From Sphingobacteriales bacterium (GTDB lineage: Bacteria; Bacteroidota; Bacteroidia; Chitinophagales; Chitinophagaceae): a stretch of DNA of 6,619 nt. Both the position numbers and the translations under genes were made by a program. Under the pieces are notes generated by a model. The model saw nothing but the letters and a program-made list of their open reading frames with translations. It was not told the DNA's origin and made no database searches. Location of the stretch: positions 4,127-10,745 of the forward strand of contig JAHEFC010000107.1 in assembly GCA_024640385.1 (NCBI GenBank), read 5' to 3'. This document shows, piece by piece, positions 5,746 through 6,619 of the stretch (positions are counted from its first letter, which is position 1; each line of letters opens with the position of its first letter).

Positions 5746-6619
5746 ATGAAAAGTAGATCTCGGTAGCACCGAATCCATATAAGGGATGGAACTGGTTAAC
5801 AAAGGATTTCACATCTTTCTTCAGCCTTAATATCTCATGGATCTCTTCACGCAAACGACCGGTACCCACCCCGTGGATCACGATCATCTGTTTGAGATGA
5901 TGAAGTAAGGCCAGTTCATAATATTTTTCGAAAGTCTTCAGCTGAAGTTCAAGCATATCACTCTTGTTGATATTTCTCCAGTTGTCTGTGAGCTTTTCAA
6001 TATGGAGATCGATCACTGACCTGGCCGGCTCCAGATGCTGCCTATGCAGCCTCCCGCTCTCATAGATCTTGTACCCTGCATTGGCCAGTTTACTGAGATC
6101 TGTTTTTTCCTCTTCCACACGGTCGGGATATTTTTCAAAAAGCTGGTACGCAAAACTGGCTTCCTGTTTCATCCGGGTCTCTTCTATCTTCATGAAAACC
6201 TGTTTGGGCTTAAGCTTGAGATTGGCCTCAAAATGTTCCGCCTTCTTTTTATCAGGCTGATTCAGCGAAAACTCAAAATCAAACCTGGGGGCGTCATTTA
6301 ATGTCTCAAACTGCACATCGTGGAGATAAAAATCAGAGAGCGGCAGGATCTCGTTCTTCAATTCAAAATCTACGTTGCCTGCCAATCTCAACCAGTAAGA
6401 GAACTTGAAATGATAGTCAGTCTGGTTCACCAGGTATAGCCTGAAATACTCCACCACATCATCGTCAAAAACATCTTTATCAAATACCGGCAGGAACGAC
6501 AGCCATACCCCTTCACTGACTTTATACGCCGCAGTACGGGAAACTTTCTCTTTCCTGACCTCATCGATGAACAGTTTTTTCTTCGGCTTCACTTCCGGTT
6601 TGGCAGTGAATCTTTTGAA
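5744..6619 (-). CDS. Smr-domain (DUF2027/MutS2-like C-terminus) protein, 5' end outside the window
   Basis: The frame is open through the right edge: nine codons (FKRFTAKPE) precede the GTG at 6592, so that GTG is most likely an internal Val and the true start lies beyond 6619. The 291 visible residues end in an Smr domain with the DLH motif (6010-6002), the HGVGTGRLR motif (5875 downward) and a closing GFGATEIYF. Before it lie a beta-rich segment (about 6520-6220) and a Lys/Glu-rich linker (about 6190-6070), as in the Bacteroidota DUF2027-plus-Smr proteins, which are usually about 350-400 residues. Smr domains bind or nick nucleic acids (MutS2 and related proteins); the exact substrate of this group is not known to me. 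No MutS core is visible. The gene converges on rnpB, its TAA overlapping the rnpB U-tract by two bases, with no terminator of its own visible. Confidence 0.9.
   Translation of the reverse strand, partial: FKRFTAKPEVKPKKKLFIDEVRKEKVSRTAAYKVSEGVWLSFLPVFDKDVFDDDVVEYFRLYLVNQTDYHFKFSYWLRLAGNVDFELKNEILPLSDFYLHDVQFETLNDAPRFDFEFSLNQPDKKKAEHFEANLKLKPKQVFMKIEETRMKQEASFAYQLFEKYPDRVEEEKTDLSKLANAGYKIYESGRLHRQHLEPARSVIDLHIEKLTDNWRNINKSDMLELQLKTFEKYYELALLHHLKQMIVIHGVGTGRLREEIHEILRLKKDVKSFVNQFHPLYGFGATEIYFS

Noticed and set aside
6590..6592. GTG as the start codon of the Smr-domain gene
   Set aside because: The frame stays open with plausible residues to the window end, and family members have an N-terminal region that is missing here, so the gene is cut by the window edge.

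Overview
The window looks like chromosome of a Bacteroidota bacterium, most likely of the Chitinophagaceae or a near relative. This is inferred from gene content, from start regions without Shine-Dalgarno sequences, from an exact Bacteroidota-type promoter (TTG, 19-nt spacer, TAnnTTTG), and from a DUF2027/Smr-type protein. No 16S or marker phylogeny is available here.

Layout. Positions 16-3728 (minus strand) hold a two-gene operon: a large DPE2-like 4-alpha-glucanotransferase (two N-terminal starch-binding CBM20 modules plus an interrupted GH77 domain), followed by an enolase-superfamily dipeptide epimerase whose ATG overlaps the glucanotransferase stop (ATGA). Divergent from it, after an intergenic stretch with a perfect 16-bp palindrome, is a 49-residue single-pass membrane peptide gene (3841-3990). 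About 540 bp without a recognisable gene follow. They contain a hairpin after the small gene, a consensus promoter at 4309-4339 and a roughly 185-nt leader with a long imperfect hairpin. That leader precedes a 223-residue secreted or membrane-anchored protein of unknown function, built of about six degenerate AD-x-x-I-N repeats (4532-5203) and closed by a strong intrinsic terminator.

Positions 5271-5740 encode RNase P RNA (rnpB, type A). P1, P2, P3, P4, P8, P9, P12-P14, P18 and P19 can be traced by eye. Its P12 arm is replaced or extended by a ~97-nt near-perfect hairpin of inverted arrays of a CAGGTTG heptamer. The inserted repeat also carries exact 9-nt copies of both strands of helix P1. 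Converging on rnpB is a minus-strand Smr-domain gene (5744 to beyond 6619) that runs off the window edge; its stop codon overlaps the rnpB U-tract.

The genes do not form one pathway. The operon links alpha-glucan/maltose turnover with dipeptide (probably peptidoglycan-derived) metabolism, and the rest is RNA processing, nucleic-acid metabolism and an envelope protein. The best candidates for something undescribed are the repeat-expanded P12 of RNase P RNA and the repeat protein with its structured leader.
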